A DNA stretch of 19,768 nt from JALYXS01 sp051003795 (GCA_051003795.1 JBPCKZ010000008.1:1-19768), one strand, 5' to 3'. Numbered from the stretch's first letter, positions 7,864-15,916 are shown. The notes: generated by a model from the sequence alone, not told the origin. Program-made: numbers and translations.

Positions 7864-7940
7864 ACGCGAAAGATAGTTGCCTTCAGGACGTGATCCCCGA
7901 TGGCTAGACCTGAACAACTGATTGGGATCAGCCTTCGCGT
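7864..7940. repeat. Nested inverted repeats in the convergent gap
   Basis: Two 7-bp perfect inverted pairs are nested: outer ACGCGAA (7864-7870) with TTCGCGT (7934-7940), and inner TGATCCC (7891-7897) with GGGATCA (7924-7930). On the right the arms are 3 nt apart, on the left 20 nt apart, so a folded form would carry a large bulge. It lies just beyond the 3' end of the dioxygenase gene and may be a 3' structure; its function is unknown. Confidence 0.3.
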
Positions 7941-7965
7941 TTTCGTGGAAGTGAAGGGAGAATGA

Positions 7966-8727
7966 CTACTTCAAGAAGCCGCTCGCGCCCGACCCCGTCG
8001 CGCTGAGTTCGTCGTTTTCGGGATCGTCGAGCGCAAGCAGCCATCGTCCGCGGGCGCTAACGCGCTTTTGCACGTCATCGCTCAACAATCTCTTCTGGTA
8101 TTGCTGCTGCGGCTTATCGCGCCGCGTATAGTAGACGTGCATGGCCCGGCGAGGCGCCGCGGTGCGGTTCGCCGTCCCGCCATGCCACATGTGCGCGTTC
8201 ATCACGACCACCGTTCCAGCGGGACCCGTGACTAGCCGCTCATCCGCGTGCGTCTGGCCCGGGGCGGGCAGGCGTCCCCAGCGCTGCGATCCGGGCACCA
8301 CGCGCAAGGCGCCGTTCTCCGCCGTGAAATCGTCCAGCATCCAGACGGAATTGCAGACCCAGTAACCGCGTTCATCGGCAATGGCGCCGCTATCGGCGTG
8401 CAGCGGCTGCCCGCAATCGGAAAAGGGATTCGCCGAGCGCACGTTCAGGCTACTCAGTTTGAACCGAGGCCCGAGGACGTGGCTCATGCATTCCAGAATT
8501 TCGGGCGTCTCGACGATTCGCTCGAAAATATGGCCTTTGTTCACTAAATTGGAGAGCCGACGCGCGCCTGGCTCGAGTTTGAATTCCGACCCCGCGAACG
8601 CGCCCTCTTCCGCGAACAATTGTTCCACCCGCTCGCGGAACTCTTCCAACAATTCGGGAGACAAAAGCCCGGGCAGCGCGAGAAATCCTGTCTCGTCAAG
8701 CTGTCGCTTCTGAAGCTCTTCGAGCAC
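7966..8727 (-). CDS. Phytanoyl-CoA dioxygenase (PhyH) family protein
   Basis: A 253-residue Fe(II)/2-oxoglutarate-dependent oxygenase of the PhyH family; the substrate is unknown. The iron triad is visible: H110 and D112 in QPLHADSG, and H182 in AHMWHGG. R188 in the following NRT is the likely 2-oxoglutarate anchor. The N-terminal FLALPGLLSPELLEEF and the ENGALRVVPGSQ block are typical. The start is a GTG at 8727 with GGAGA (8734-8738) 6 nt upstream. It overlaps the 3' end of the alkyltransferase gene by 32 nt, so the two are co-transcribed. The family includes the alkylated-compound and small-metabolite hydroxylases, so a link with the alkyl-repair neighbour is possible but not shown. Confidence 0.87.
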   Translation of the reverse strand: MLEELQKRQLDETGFLALPGLLSPELLEEFRERVEQLFAEEGAFAGSEFKLEPGARRLSNLVNKGHIFERIVETPEILECMSHVLGPRFKLSSLNVRSANPFSDCGQPLHADSGAIADERGYWVCNSVWMLDDFTAENGALRVVPGSQRWGRLPAPGQTHADERLVTGPAGTVVVMNAHMWHGGTANRTAAPRRAMHVYYTRRDKPQQQYQKRLLSDDVQKRVSARGRWLLALDDPENDELSATGSGASGFLK

Positions 8728-9190
8728 TCCCGGTCTCCAAATTCAGCAATCTTTTTTTCATCTCCATGCCGCCGCCGAAGCCGACGAGGCTTCCGTCGGA
8801 TCCAATCACCCGGTGGCACGGCACGACGATCGGGATCGGATTTTTCCCGTTCGCGGCCCCAACGGCGCGCATGGCCTTTGGAGATTCGATGGCATTCGCG
8901 ATATCGGCATAGCTACGCGTCTCACCGTATGGAATGCGTTGAAGTTCGCGCCAGACCCGCGTCTGAAACGGAGTCCCCCGCGCGTCGAGCGGCAAATCGA
9001 AGACTTGCAAATCGCCTTCGAAGTAGGATCGGAGTTGCCGCACGGCCGCGAGCAGCGCGGGATGCCCGTCATCGCGTATGCCGCCTTCGGGTGGAAGTCC
9101 GTCGAACCGGATTTGTTGGATGCCGTTATCGCCGGCGGCTATAGCCAGCCGGCGATCCTGGTCGATGGGGAAAAGAGTCCAAAAAAGCAT
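8696..9190 (-). CDS. ogt: Methylated-DNA--[protein]-cysteine S-methyltransferase
   Basis: A suicide DNA repair protein that moves the alkyl group from O6-alkylguanine to its own Cys. The 164 residues include TPFQTRVWRELQRIPYGETRSYADIA (helix-turn-helix, about 73-98), the RAVGAANGKNP block, the active site VPCHRVIG with C125, and GFGGGMEMKKRLL. Size and the lack of an Ada N-terminal domain fit Ogt/MGMT; I cannot say more on the symbol. The ATG at 9190 has no clear Shine-Dalgarno. It begins 15 nt after the stop of the ferritin-like gene and overlaps the dioxygenase gene by 32 nt, so it is the middle gene of a three-gene minus-strand operon. Confidence 0.93.
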   Translation of the reverse strand: MLFWTLFPIDQDRRLAIAAGDNGIQQIRFDGLPPEGGIRDDGHPALLAAVRQLRSYFEGDLQVFDLPLDARGTPFQTRVWRELQRIPYGETRSYADIANAIESPKAMRAVGAANGKNPIPIVVPCHRVIGSDGSLVGFGGGMEMKKRLLNLETGSARRASEATA

Positions 9191-9205
9191 GACTCAGTTT
9201 CGCAT

Positions 9206-10174
9206 TTACATGCCCGAGTACGTAATCTTCAGCGTGACCGAGCTCGCCGTGCCGGCGCTGTCGATTACGGACAGCAGCACGGTGTAAAGGCCCGGGCCAT
9301 TGAGGAACGTAATCGTCGGCGTCGGGCTGTTCGGGTCCGAAAATTTAACGTACGGGCCGCCCAGCGCGTTTTCCCAAATATATCGAAGCATTCCGCCGTC
9401 CGCCGCCACCGAAGCGGACGCATCGAGCGGGATGGTAGTAGTGCCGGTCGAGAACGTTCGCGGTGTCAGGTTGATGGTCGGCGCAATCGGCCCGGCGGCG
9501 TTGGGGTTGGTCAAGAACGGCGTAATTAGCGTCAAAACCTGCTGCATCGTAAGGGGCGTATCGTTGGCGGCCGGGAAGGGCGACTTGCCCGTGAGTTCAT
9601 TGAGATAAGCCGCGTGGCGCGATTCGACCGTGGCGATGGTCGCGGCGGCTTGCCTCAAATCGGCGTTGCTCACAAACCGGATCGCGCCGTCGTAGGCCGA
9701 GGTTCCCGTGTTCTCGAGAGTGTCCGCAACCTGAATAAAGTTGTCGGCATTGGCAAAAGTAGTGGTGTCGATTCCATTCGGGCTAAACGTGTACGCGTCC
9801 TGAGGAGGCAGCGTTGCGCCCATCTGATTGAGCACTGCGGTGATCTGCATCACGTGCGACTGCGCGTGATCGCGAATGGCTTGAAAGTTCGCGTAGAGCG
9901 AGTTGCCCTGTGCGCTTGAAAGGCTGGCGGCGAACTGGGCTTTCCCGAAATCCGTTGCCGCGAGTTTCGCCAACCCTTGCGCATAAAACGCGGCTTCCAA
10001 TCGTTCCAAGCGCAAGGCAAACATCAATACATCGAGATCGGTGGGCGTGGCCGTGCCGGTTCCCGTGCCACCGCCGCTCTGGGCCATCAGATTCACGGCG
10101 GCGATACCACCGAGCGCGCCGGCTGAGCCGGCAAGAAAACTTCTGCGGGAATTCAAGTTTAGTTTTTTTATCAT
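9206..10174 (-). CDS. Tat-exported ferritin-like protein with C-terminal PKD/Ig-like domain
   Basis: A 322-residue protein. SRRSFLAGSAGALGG (9-23) is a twin-arginine signal, followed by a Gly/Thr-rich linker. Residues of about 45-200 form a ferritin-like helical domain: ALRLERLEAAFYAQ carries E57/E60-type ligands, AIRDHAQSH an acidic/His helix, and TIATVESRHAAYLNEL the last helix. This is the ferritin_2/desiccation-related (Pcc13-62-like) type. The last 100 residues are Thr/Pro-rich with PLDASASV and YTVLLSVIDSAGTASSVTLKI, as in PKD/Ig-like beta domains. Function is unknown; an extracytoplasmic stress or metal role is inference. The ATG at 10174 has AAGGA (10182-10186) 7 nt upstream; an extension to 10255 is rejected because it would bury the Tat signal. 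First gene of the operon with the DNA alkyltransferase and dioxygenase genes. Confidence 0.85.
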   Translation of the reverse strand: MIKKLNLNSRRSFLAGSAGALGGIAAVNLMAQSGGGTGTGTATPTDLDVLMFALRLERLEAAFYAQGLAKLAATDFGKAQFAASLSSAQGNSLYANFQAIRDHAQSHVMQITAVLNQMGATLPPQDAYTFSPNGIDTTTFANADNFIQVADTLENTGTSAYDGAIRFVSNADLRQAAATIATVESRHAAYLNELTGKSPFPAANDTPLTMQQVLTLITPFLTNPNAAGPIAPTINLTPRTFSTGTTTIPLDASASVAADGGMLRYIWENALGGPYVKFSDPNSPTPTITFLNGPGLYTVLLSVIDSAGTASSVTLKITYSGM

Positions 10175-10332
10175 CGTGCCATCCTTTTTTGTACCTATAG
10201 ATCCAGTGGAGCATGTATTTTCCCAGCGGCGCCCGCTTGATGTGATTAATTCCACCGCTTGGCGGGAGATTGGGTGCTTTCACTCACGCATCGAAAGACC
10301 CCACGGGGATACGATGAGAGTGCAAGCTCAAG

Positions 10333-11250
10333 ATGATGTTCGACCCTGTACGGGCAAATTCGCTTACACGCCGCGCCGCATTAGCTGTTTTCGCGTCCAC
10401 GCTGGCTCGCGCCGCCAGCCGCCTTCCCGCTAACAAGAATGTTCGCTGGGCGCTCGGCTCCAACCTTTGGAATTATTTCCCCCGGGTCCCGTTCACGGAC
10501 ATTCTCGACGTTATGCGCGATACGGGATTCATCGGCGTGCGCGTAACTCAGTTTCCGCAAATCCTGACCACTTACAACATGACAGCCGCCGGCTTGCGAA
10601 AGGAAGTGGACAAACGCGGCCTCCACGTCATCACGATTTCGTTCAACGGTCCGGCGCAGGACCCGGCGCGGCGGGCCGAAGTCGTCGCGAATGCCAGGAA
10701 AGCTATGGGATTTCTGAAGACCTTCGATGCTGACCGGCTGGTTGTGTTCTCGCCGCGCCGCCCGGATCGGCCGGACGATGCGGCTTTCAAAACTATGTGC
10801 GAGTGCTTCAATGAAATCGGCGCGGCCGCGAACGAGATGGGCTTCCGGGCCGGCCTGCACAACCACATGGGACAGATGGTGCAGGATTCGGACGAACTGG
10901 ACCGCTGCATGGCGATGACCGACCCCAAGCTGTTCTCCTTCTCGCCCGATACTGCGCATCTGCATCTGGCCGGCATGGACTCGGCGAAGACGATCGACAA
11001 GTACAAGGACCGGCTGATGCTTCTCGATTACAAGGACGCGCGGCGCGGGAACGGAACGGATTTCCGCCAGGAAATCTTCGACCTGGGCGATGGCGAGATC
11101 GATTTCCCCGCCTGCCACCGGGTGCTCAAATCCATTGCCTACAAAGGCTGGATCTGCGTGGATTTGGACATTGCCCGGCAAGGACCTCGCGCGGATTATG
11201 AGCGCTGCGGCGCGTACATCGTGAACAAGCTCGAACCGATTTACCTATAA
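10333..11250 (+). CDS. Xylose isomerase-like TIM-barrel (sugar phosphate isomerase/epimerase) protein, exported
   Basis: A 305-residue AP_endonuc_2/xylose-isomerase-like TIM barrel. The N-terminus has LTRRAALAVFASTLARA (11-27), a Tat-like signal with a lone Arg pair. Metal-site candidates are H176/H178 in GLHNHMG, D206 and H209 in SPDTAHLHLAG, and E255 in LGDGEIDF. The last strand reads ICVDLDI, where many relatives have E-x-D, so the fourth ligand may differ. Such exported isomerases/epimerases are numerous in Acidobacteriota and Planctomycetes, with mostly unknown sugar substrates. Two tandem ATG codons open the gene; no strong Shine-Dalgarno precedes them, but TACGAT (10310-10315) lies 17 nt upstream. 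It is divergent from the ferritin-like gene (158-nt gap) and is not followed by a co-directional intact gene. Confidence 0.85.
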   Translation: MMFDPVRANSLTRRAALAVFASTLARAASRLPANKNVRWALGSNLWNYFPRVPFTDILDVMRDTGFIGVRVTQFPQILTTYNMTAAGLRKEVDKRGLHVITISFNGPAQDPARRAEVVANARKAMGFLKTFDADRLVVFSPRRPDRPDDAAFKTMCECFNEIGAAANEMGFRAGLHNHMGQMVQDSDELDRCMAMTDPKLFSFSPDTAHLHLAGMDSAKTIDKYKDRLMLLDYKDARRGNGTDFRQEIFDLGDGEIDFPACHRVLKSIAYKGWICVDLDIARQGPRADYERCGAYIVNKLEPIYL

Positions 11251-11326
11251 ATCGCCCGCCATTCCAGGCGCGCGTTATCTCGCGGTCACGCAACGCCGGC
11301 GCAGTGCGGCAACTTATGGGCGCGAC

Positions 11327-11354
11327 CAGGTCTCGTTAATCAGGTCTCGTTAAT
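11327..11354. repeat. 14-bp tandem duplication, upstream of the propeller pseudogene
   Basis: CAGGTCTCGTTAAT occurs twice head to tail (11327-11340 and 11341-11354) with no mismatch. It lies 55 bp before the recognisable propeller remnant. Confidence 0.9.
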
Positions 11355-11408
11355 CAAGAGGGCACGGGCGATGGCTTGTCGCGATTCGAGGGCGGCAAGG
11401 CAACCGGA

Positions 11409-11709
11409 GTCTGGAGGAACCCAAGGTGGGGCGAAACCCCGTGTGGTCGCCGGATGGATCGCTCATCGCCTATTCCGGCCCGAACGTCTTCACCTTGACG
11501 CCGCTTCTTGCGTGCGGCCCGATGGAAGCCCGGTCAAGATGCCACCGATCCGAACCGACCGCGATGGAGAGCGGCTGCGCTTTCTGCCGAATGGCCGGGC
11601 CTTGGGGTACATGCGGGGCGACGGCGCGCCGGATGGCAAGCAGATCGTATTCGACCGGCAGCGCGAGAACTCCGCCGTCGTTCTGATCGATTTACGGGAA
11701 AAGCTATGA
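11409..11709 (+). pseudogene. Decayed WD40-like (PD40) beta-propeller, C-terminal remnant
   Basis: The remnant splits over two frames. One frame from about 11426 reads NPVWSPDGSLIAYSGPNVFT; near 11512 the homology moves to another frame reading VRPDGSPVKMPPIR, then GERLRFLPNGRALGYM and PDGKQIVFDRQRENSAVVLI, ending at a stop at 11709. A single lost base in GCG|TGCGG (11510-11516) explains the shift. Between GYMRGDGA and PDGKQIV about 35 residues of the usual repeat seem deleted in frame (near 11620-11630). The motifs are those of TolB/PD40-type propellers, which in acidobacteria often form the C-terminal part of Ser/Thr kinases or DNA-binding sensor proteins. No kinase part is present, so this is a truncated, non-functional tail. 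The family call is from memory of the motifs. Confidence 0.6.
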
Positions 11710-11744
11710 ATTGGGCGGCCCGGTATTCTCATCGCGCGGCAGGC

Positions 11745-11772
11745 CGCGCCTAAGGTTTCGCGCCTAAGGTTT
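11745..11772. repeat. 14-bp tandem duplication covering the tannase stop codon
   Basis: CGCGCCTAAGGTTT occurs twice head to tail (11745-11758 and 11759-11772) with no mismatch. On the minus strand the second copy holds the last codons and the TAG stop of the tannase-family gene; the first copy repeats this end in the 3' untranslated region. Confidence 0.9.
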
Positions 11773-13320
11773 CGCGCACGCAAAGCTTTCCGCTTCGTCG
11801 ATACTGCCCCGCCCCTTGTATTTCGCGATCTCCGGATACGCGCATAGCGGCCTCGTCCGCACTGCCTTTCCACTCTCCAAGCGGCTTGCCAGTATACTGT
11901 CCGGCGCTTTGCCTTTTTCTTCCCAGGAGATCAGCGGCGTCACCGCATCGAACGCACTCGTACCAATTCCGCCGCCGCAGTGGAACATGCCCGGCACCAT
12001 GAACAGGCGGAAGAAATCGGTTGTCGGCGGCCCCATCCGTTTCGAGACGCCTTCGTAGTATTCGATCCCCATCAGCGGATTCAGCGCGGGGTCGGCCCAT
12101 CCGAAATACATCAGGATCTTGCCGCCGCGCCGTTGAAACGCGGAAAGATCGGTATCGGTCGCATCGAGCAGTTCATGAATCGATTCCAATCGCGGCTGAT
12201 CGCGATCCGCATCGAAGCCGCCCACGGTAAACGACGGGTCCTTCTTCGGGAATGCCAGATAGCGGAAAAACGCTTCCGCGAAAATGGTCCCGGTGCTTGG
12301 GCCGTCGTCGCGCGCGATCCATCCGTCCCAACCGGCCTTCCCATTTGGACCGGCCACTTCCGCCCCCACGGTCCAACCTGGATAAATGCGTTTGCCGCCG
12401 GCGGTCAAGTCGCCGTAGATCGCGCGCAGCGCGGTAATCTGCCCGGTTGTAAAGCAGTCCGGCCGGTCGGCGGCCGCGTCGCACTTGGGAAGGTCGCGCG
12501 CCGGTTCGAACCGGCAGTTGCGCGGATCGTCGATCAAGCCGTCTTTCAACCCGTCCTTGGCATCGCATTGCGCGTAAATGGTATCCGCCAATAGCTTCAA
12601 CTTGGAGGTGGGAAGCGGATTCGCCATCAGGGCCTGGGAAATGCGCGCGAAGAACTCTATGGTCGCGGTGAAGTTCAGGACTGGCGCGCCCGCCACGATG
12701 CCATCGAAATCGGACGGAAACCGCTGGGCCAGAATCAACCCCTGCCGGCCGCCGGTCGAACAACCGTCGAAATAGGATTTCGCCGGCCCCGCGCCATAGT
12801 AAGCAGCGCCCAGCAGCTTCGCGGTTTTCGCGGTGACATGCAGCGAGCGGAACGCGTAATCGAGCAGTTTCTGGCGATCCGCCGCGAACGCGCCGAGCGG
12901 TTCGTTCAACGCGGAGTGGCCGGTATTGGTTTGCGCGACGGCGAAACCGCGTTGCAGCGCGCGGGCACGCGAGTTCACTCGGCCAGGAGCGTCGAGCGCC
13001 TCGCCCGCGTATCCGCCATTCCCGAACATATAGAGGCGGCGGTTCCACGCGGCGGGCAGACTGACTTCGAATCTCACTTCGGGCAGGATTTGCCCTTCCA
13101 CGCGGCAAAACTCGGGAGTCTCTCGGGTTGCGGGGACGACGGTCGCGGAAGCGATCGAGAGCTCGCCATCGGTGAGGGCGCGCAAATCGCCGCACGCGAG
13201 CTTGGGCTTGGTGACGCTATCCCCGTTGCCCGCTTTCCAATCTTTAAACCGCGACCCATTCTGCGCCCAAGTCGCGCCGGGCAAAAGGATTACGATAACC
13301 ACGCTTCGAAGGCATCTCAC
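11764..13320 (-). CDS. Tannase/feruloyl esterase family protein, secreted
   Basis: A 518-residue alpha/beta-hydrolase of the tannase/feruloyl esterase family, which cuts ester bonds of plant phenolics. The first 19 residues (VVIVILLPGATWAQ core) are a Sec signal peptide. The serine nucleophile is S188 in GCSTGGRQ; D410 (GWADPALNP) and H447 (MFHCGGG) complete the triad, and C187 with C448 match the Cys pair that flanks the nucleophile and the His in this family. CDAKDGLKDGLIDDP (252-266) is the Asp-rich calcium-binding type loop of the lid domain. The start is taken as a GTG at 13320 with no good Shine-Dalgarno; an in-frame GTG six codons later (13302) is possible. Substrate (gallate or ferulate ester) cannot be told. 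It is divergent from the glycosidase gene, 20 bp away. Confidence 0.9.
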   Translation of the reverse strand: MRCLRSVVIVILLPGATWAQNGSRFKDWKAGNGDSVTKPKLACGDLRALTDGELSIASATVVPATRETPEFCRVEGQILPEVRFEVSLPAAWNRRLYMFGNGGYAGEALDAPGRVNSRARALQRGFAVAQTNTGHSALNEPLGAFAADRQKLLDYAFRSLHVTAKTAKLLGAAYYGAGPAKSYFDGCSTGGRQGLILAQRFPSDFDGIVAGAPVLNFTATIEFFARISQALMANPLPTSKLKLLADTIYAQCDAKDGLKDGLIDDPRNCRFEPARDLPKCDAAADRPDCFTTGQITALRAIYGDLTAGGKRIYPGWTVGAEVAGPNGKAGWDGWIARDDGPSTGTIFAEAFFRYLAFPKKDPSFTVGGFDADRDQPRLESIHELLDATDTDLSAFQRRGGKILMYFGWADPALNPLMGIEYYEGVSKRMGPPTTDFFRLFMVPGMFHCGGGIGTSAFDAVTPLISWEEKGKAPDSILASRLESGKAVRTRPLCAYPEIAKYKGRGSIDEAESFACAKP

Positions 13321-13326
13321 AACGGC

Positions 13327-13332
13327 TATAAT
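13327..13332 (+). promoter_or_regulatory. Putative -10 box of the GH5-like gene
   Basis: A perfect TATAAT ends 8 nt before the ATG at 13341, so transcription would begin at or next to the start codon. There is no Shine-Dalgarno between them and no clear -35 hexamer. Confidence 0.4.
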
Positions 13333-13340
13333 CTTACCGG

Positions 13341-14465
13341 ATGAAGAAGCTGTTTGTAATCCTCTCGCTCGCGTTGCAAATTTCCGCGGCCGCGCAAAGT
13401 CAACGCTGGGCGGAAGACAAAGCCGATCACTGGTATCGCAAGGAGCCGTGGTTGGTCGGAAGCAACTACATCCCGGCGACCGCCATCAATGAACTGGAGA
13501 TGTGGCAAGCCGATACTTTCGATCCCAAAGAAATCGACAAAGAGCTAGGCTGGGCGGAAGGCCTCGGCATGAACACGATGCGCGTCTTCTTGCAGGATCT
13601 GCTCTGGCAGCAAGACGCTGAGGGGTTCAAAAGCCGCATCGACCAGTTCTTGAAGATCGCTTCGAAGCACCATATCAAACCGATGTTCGTGCTCTTCGAT
13701 TCCTGTTGGGACCCCTTTCCGAAACTCGGCAAACAGCGCGCCCCGACGCCTGGCGTGCACAATTCCGGCTGGGTTCAGAGTCCCGGCGCGGAGGCGCTGC
13801 GGGACCCTTCGCAGTATCCTCGCCTCGAAGCCTACGTCAAAGGCGTGACTGGGGCTTTTGGGAACGACAGCCGGATTTTGGCCTGGGATATCTGGAACGA
13901 ACCGGATAACCCGAACACCAATAGCTACGGCTCGAAGGAATCGGCGAATAAAGTCGATCTGGTGCTGGGATTGCTGCCGAAAGCGTTCCAATGGGCGCGC
14001 GAGGGCGGCGCGAAGCAGCCGTTGACAAGCGGAGTCTGGAAAGGGGATTGGTCCGCCGATTCGAAACTCAGCCCCATGGAGAAGGTGCAACTCGAATCGT
14101 CGGACGTGCTGTCGTTCCATAACTACGATCAACCTTCCAAATTCGAGGAGCGGATCGAATGGTTGGAACGCTACCACCGGCCAATCTTGTGTACCGAGTA
14201 CATGGCGCGCGGCAACAAGAGTTTCTTCCAGGGCACGCTGCCGATCGCCAGGAAATACAAGGTGGCGGCTTACAACTGGGGGTTCGTGGCGGGAAAAACG
14301 CAGACGAATCTGCCGTGGGATTCATGGCAGCATCCCTACACCGATCGCGAACCGGCCGTGTGGTTTCACGAGATTTTTTATCCCGATGGAAAGCCGTACC
14401 GGCCGGAAGAGGTTCAGTTTATCCGCGAGATGACGCACCGTAAGGAGCGCCGTAAAGCGGCTTAG
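13341..14465 (+). CDS. Secreted cellulase-like glycoside hydrolase (GH5-like, clan GH-A)
   Basis: A 374-residue TIM-barrel glycosidase. MKKLFVILSLALQISAAAQ is a Sec signal peptide. The acid/base Glu is E187 in AWDIWNEPDNP and the nucleophile E286 in PILCTEYMARG, at the ends of strands 4 and 7 as in clan GH-A. GMNTMRVFLQDLLW and FHNYDQP are further barrel strands. Such proteins are usually labelled cellulase family or 1,4-beta-xylanase; the true substrate is open. The start codon lies 8 nt after TATAAT, suggesting a leaderless mRNA. Its stop (TAG, 14463-14465) overlaps the ahcY stop on the other strand. With the divergent tannase-family gene it suggests use of plant cell-wall material. Confidence 0.87.
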   Translation: MKKLFVILSLALQISAAAQSQRWAEDKADHWYRKEPWLVGSNYIPATAINELEMWQADTFDPKEIDKELGWAEGLGMNTMRVFLQDLLWQQDAEGFKSRIDQFLKIASKHHIKPMFVLFDSCWDPFPKLGKQRAPTPGVHNSGWVQSPGAEALRDPSQYPRLEAYVKGVTGAFGNDSRILAWDIWNEPDNPNTNSYGSKESANKVDLVLGLLPKAFQWAREGGAKQPLTSGVWKGDWSADSKLSPMEKVQLESSDVLSFHNYDQPSKFEERIEWLERYHRPILCTEYMARGNKSFFQGTLPIARKYKVAAYNWGFVAGKTQTNLPWDSWQHPYTDREPAVWFHEIFYPDGKPYRPEEVQFIREMTHRKERRKAA

Positions 14466-15892
14466 TAACGATAGAACTCCGGTTTGTAAGGCCCTTCGAC
14501 GGGCACCCCGATATAGTCCGCCTGCTTCGGCGTCAGCGTGGTCAGCTTCACGCCAATCTTCTCGAGGTGCAGCCGCGCGACCTCTTCGTCAAGCTTTTTC
14601 GAAAGCGTGTATACGCCAATCTCATAGCTATCCTTGTTTTTCCATAGATCCAGTTGCGCCAACGTCTGATTGGAAAAGCTGCTCGACATGACAAAACTCG
14701 GATGGCCCGTCGCGCAACCCAAATTCACCAAGCGGCCTTCCGCCAGAAGGAAGATGCAGTTGCCCGCCGGAAAAGCGTACTTGTCCACCTGCGGCTTGAT
14801 GTTGGTGCGAACCACGCCTGGAGCCTGGTTCAGCCGGTCCACTTCGATTTCGTTATCGAAGTGGCCGATGTTGCAGACGATCGCCTGATCCTTCATGGTC
14901 CGCATATGGTCGAACGTCAAGATGTCCACGTTGCCGGTGCAAGTTACGTAGATATCGCCCAGTCCGAGCGTGTCCTCAACCGGCGCGACTTGATAGCCTT
15001 CCATGGCGGCCTGCAATGCGTTGATCGGATCGATCTCGGTCACGATCACGCGCGCGCCCATGCCGCGCAGCGATTGCGCCGAACCCTTGCCCACGTCGCC
15101 GTAGCCGCAAACCACCGCGACTTTCCCGGCCAGCATCACGTCCGTCGCGCGCTTGATTCCATCGGCCAGCGACTCGCGGCAACCGTACAAATTGTCGAAC
15201 TTCGATTTCGTAACCGAATCGTTGACGTTGATCGCGGGCACCAGCAGCTTGCCTTCCTGATGCATTTTGTAGAGGCGGTGAACTCCGGTCGTGGTTTCTT
15301 CGGAAACGCCCTTCCAATCGGCAACCATTTTGTGCCAGCGGCGCGGATCTTCGGCATGGACTTTCTTGAGAAGATCCTTGATCACTTTCTCTTCGTGGCT
15401 ATCCGATGGAGAGTTGACCCAGTCGCTGCCATTTTCCAGTTCGTAGCCTTTGTGCAGCAGCAGCGTCACGTCGCCGCCATCGTCCACAACCAGCTCGGGG
15501 CCTTTGCCATCCGCATGGCTGACCGCCAGATAGGTGCACTGCCAGTACTCTTCGAGCGACTCGCCCTTCCACGCAAAAACCGGCACGCCAGTCGCGGCTA
15601 TCGCGGCCGCGGCGTGATCCTGCGTCGAGAAAATGTTACAGCTCGCCCATCGCACGCCGGCGCCCAGATCCGCCAACGTTTCGATCAGCACGGCCGTCTG
15701 AATGGTCATGTGCAGCGACCCGGTGATGCGCACGCCGGCGAGCGGCTTTTGTTTCGCGTACTTCCTTCGAATGGCCATCAAGCCGGGCATCTCGTGCTCG
15801 GCGTTGGAGATCTCCTTACGGCCGAATTCGGCCAGGGACATGTCGGCAACTTTGTACTCGGCCGCCGCGGCGGGCGTCATTACAGTGCTCAT
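14462..15892 (-). CDS. ahcY: Adenosylhomocysteinase (SAH hydrolase)
   Basis: Cleaves S-adenosylhomocysteine to adenosine and homocysteine with bound NAD+, keeping methyltransferases free of product inhibition; cytosolic tetramer. The 476 residues include SLHMTIQTAVLIETL (59-73), NIFSTQDHAAAAIA, the NAD-binding GYGDVGKGSAQSLRGMGARV (263-282) and the C-terminal PVEGPYKPEFYRY. The insertion around 175-210 (EDPRRWHKMVADWKGVSEET) is the one found in many bacterial enzymes. ATG 15892 is used; a second ATG four codons later is possible. No Shine-Dalgarno is visible; TATTCT (15902-15907) ends 9 nt upstream. It is divergent from the ArsR-methyltransferase regulator with a 24-bp palindrome between them, so regulation by that protein is likely. 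Confidence 0.97.
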   Translation of the reverse strand: MSTVMTPAAAAEYKVADMSLAEFGRKEISNAEHEMPGLMAIRRKYAKQKPLAGVRITGSLHMTIQTAVLIETLADLGAGVRWASCNIFSTQDHAAAAIAATGVPVFAWKGESLEEYWQCTYLAVSHADGKGPELVVDDGGDVTLLLHKGYELENGSDWVNSPSDSHEEKVIKDLLKKVHAEDPRRWHKMVADWKGVSEETTTGVHRLYKMHQEGKLLVPAINVNDSVTKSKFDNLYGCRESLADGIKRATDVMLAGKVAVVCGYGDVGKGSAQSLRGMGARVIVTEIDPINALQAAMEGYQVAPVEDTLGLGDIYVTCTGNVDILTFDHMRTMKDQAIVCNIGHFDNEIEVDRLNQAPGVVRTNIKPQVDKYAFPAGNCIFLLAEGRLVNLGCATGHPSFVMSSSFSNQTLAQLDLWKNKDSYEIGVYTLSKKLDEEVARLHLEKIGVKLTTLTPKQADYIGVPVEGPYKPEFYRY

Positions 15893-15901
15893 ATGGAGAT
15901 C

Positions 15902-15907
15902 AGAATA
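15902..15907 (-). promoter_or_regulatory. Putative -10 box of ahcY
   Basis: On the minus strand TATTCT lies 9 nt before the ahcY ATG. The matching -35 position (15925-15930) falls inside the palindromic operator and is not a consensus match. No Shine-Dalgarno follows, so the leader would be 0-3 nt. Confidence 0.3.
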
Positions 15908-15916
15908 GCATAGTCC

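Noticed and set aside
12173..13195. A 340-codon open frame inside the tannase gene in another frame
   Set aside because: Very Arg-rich translation, typical of a frame-shifted GC-rich gene; the tannase frame has all the catalytic motifs.
14654..15913. A 419-codon open frame on the plus strand opposite ahcY
   Set aside because: It is antisense to a strongly conserved enzyme, its composition is that of a GC-rich shadow frame (Arg/His/Gln-rich), and it resembles no protein.
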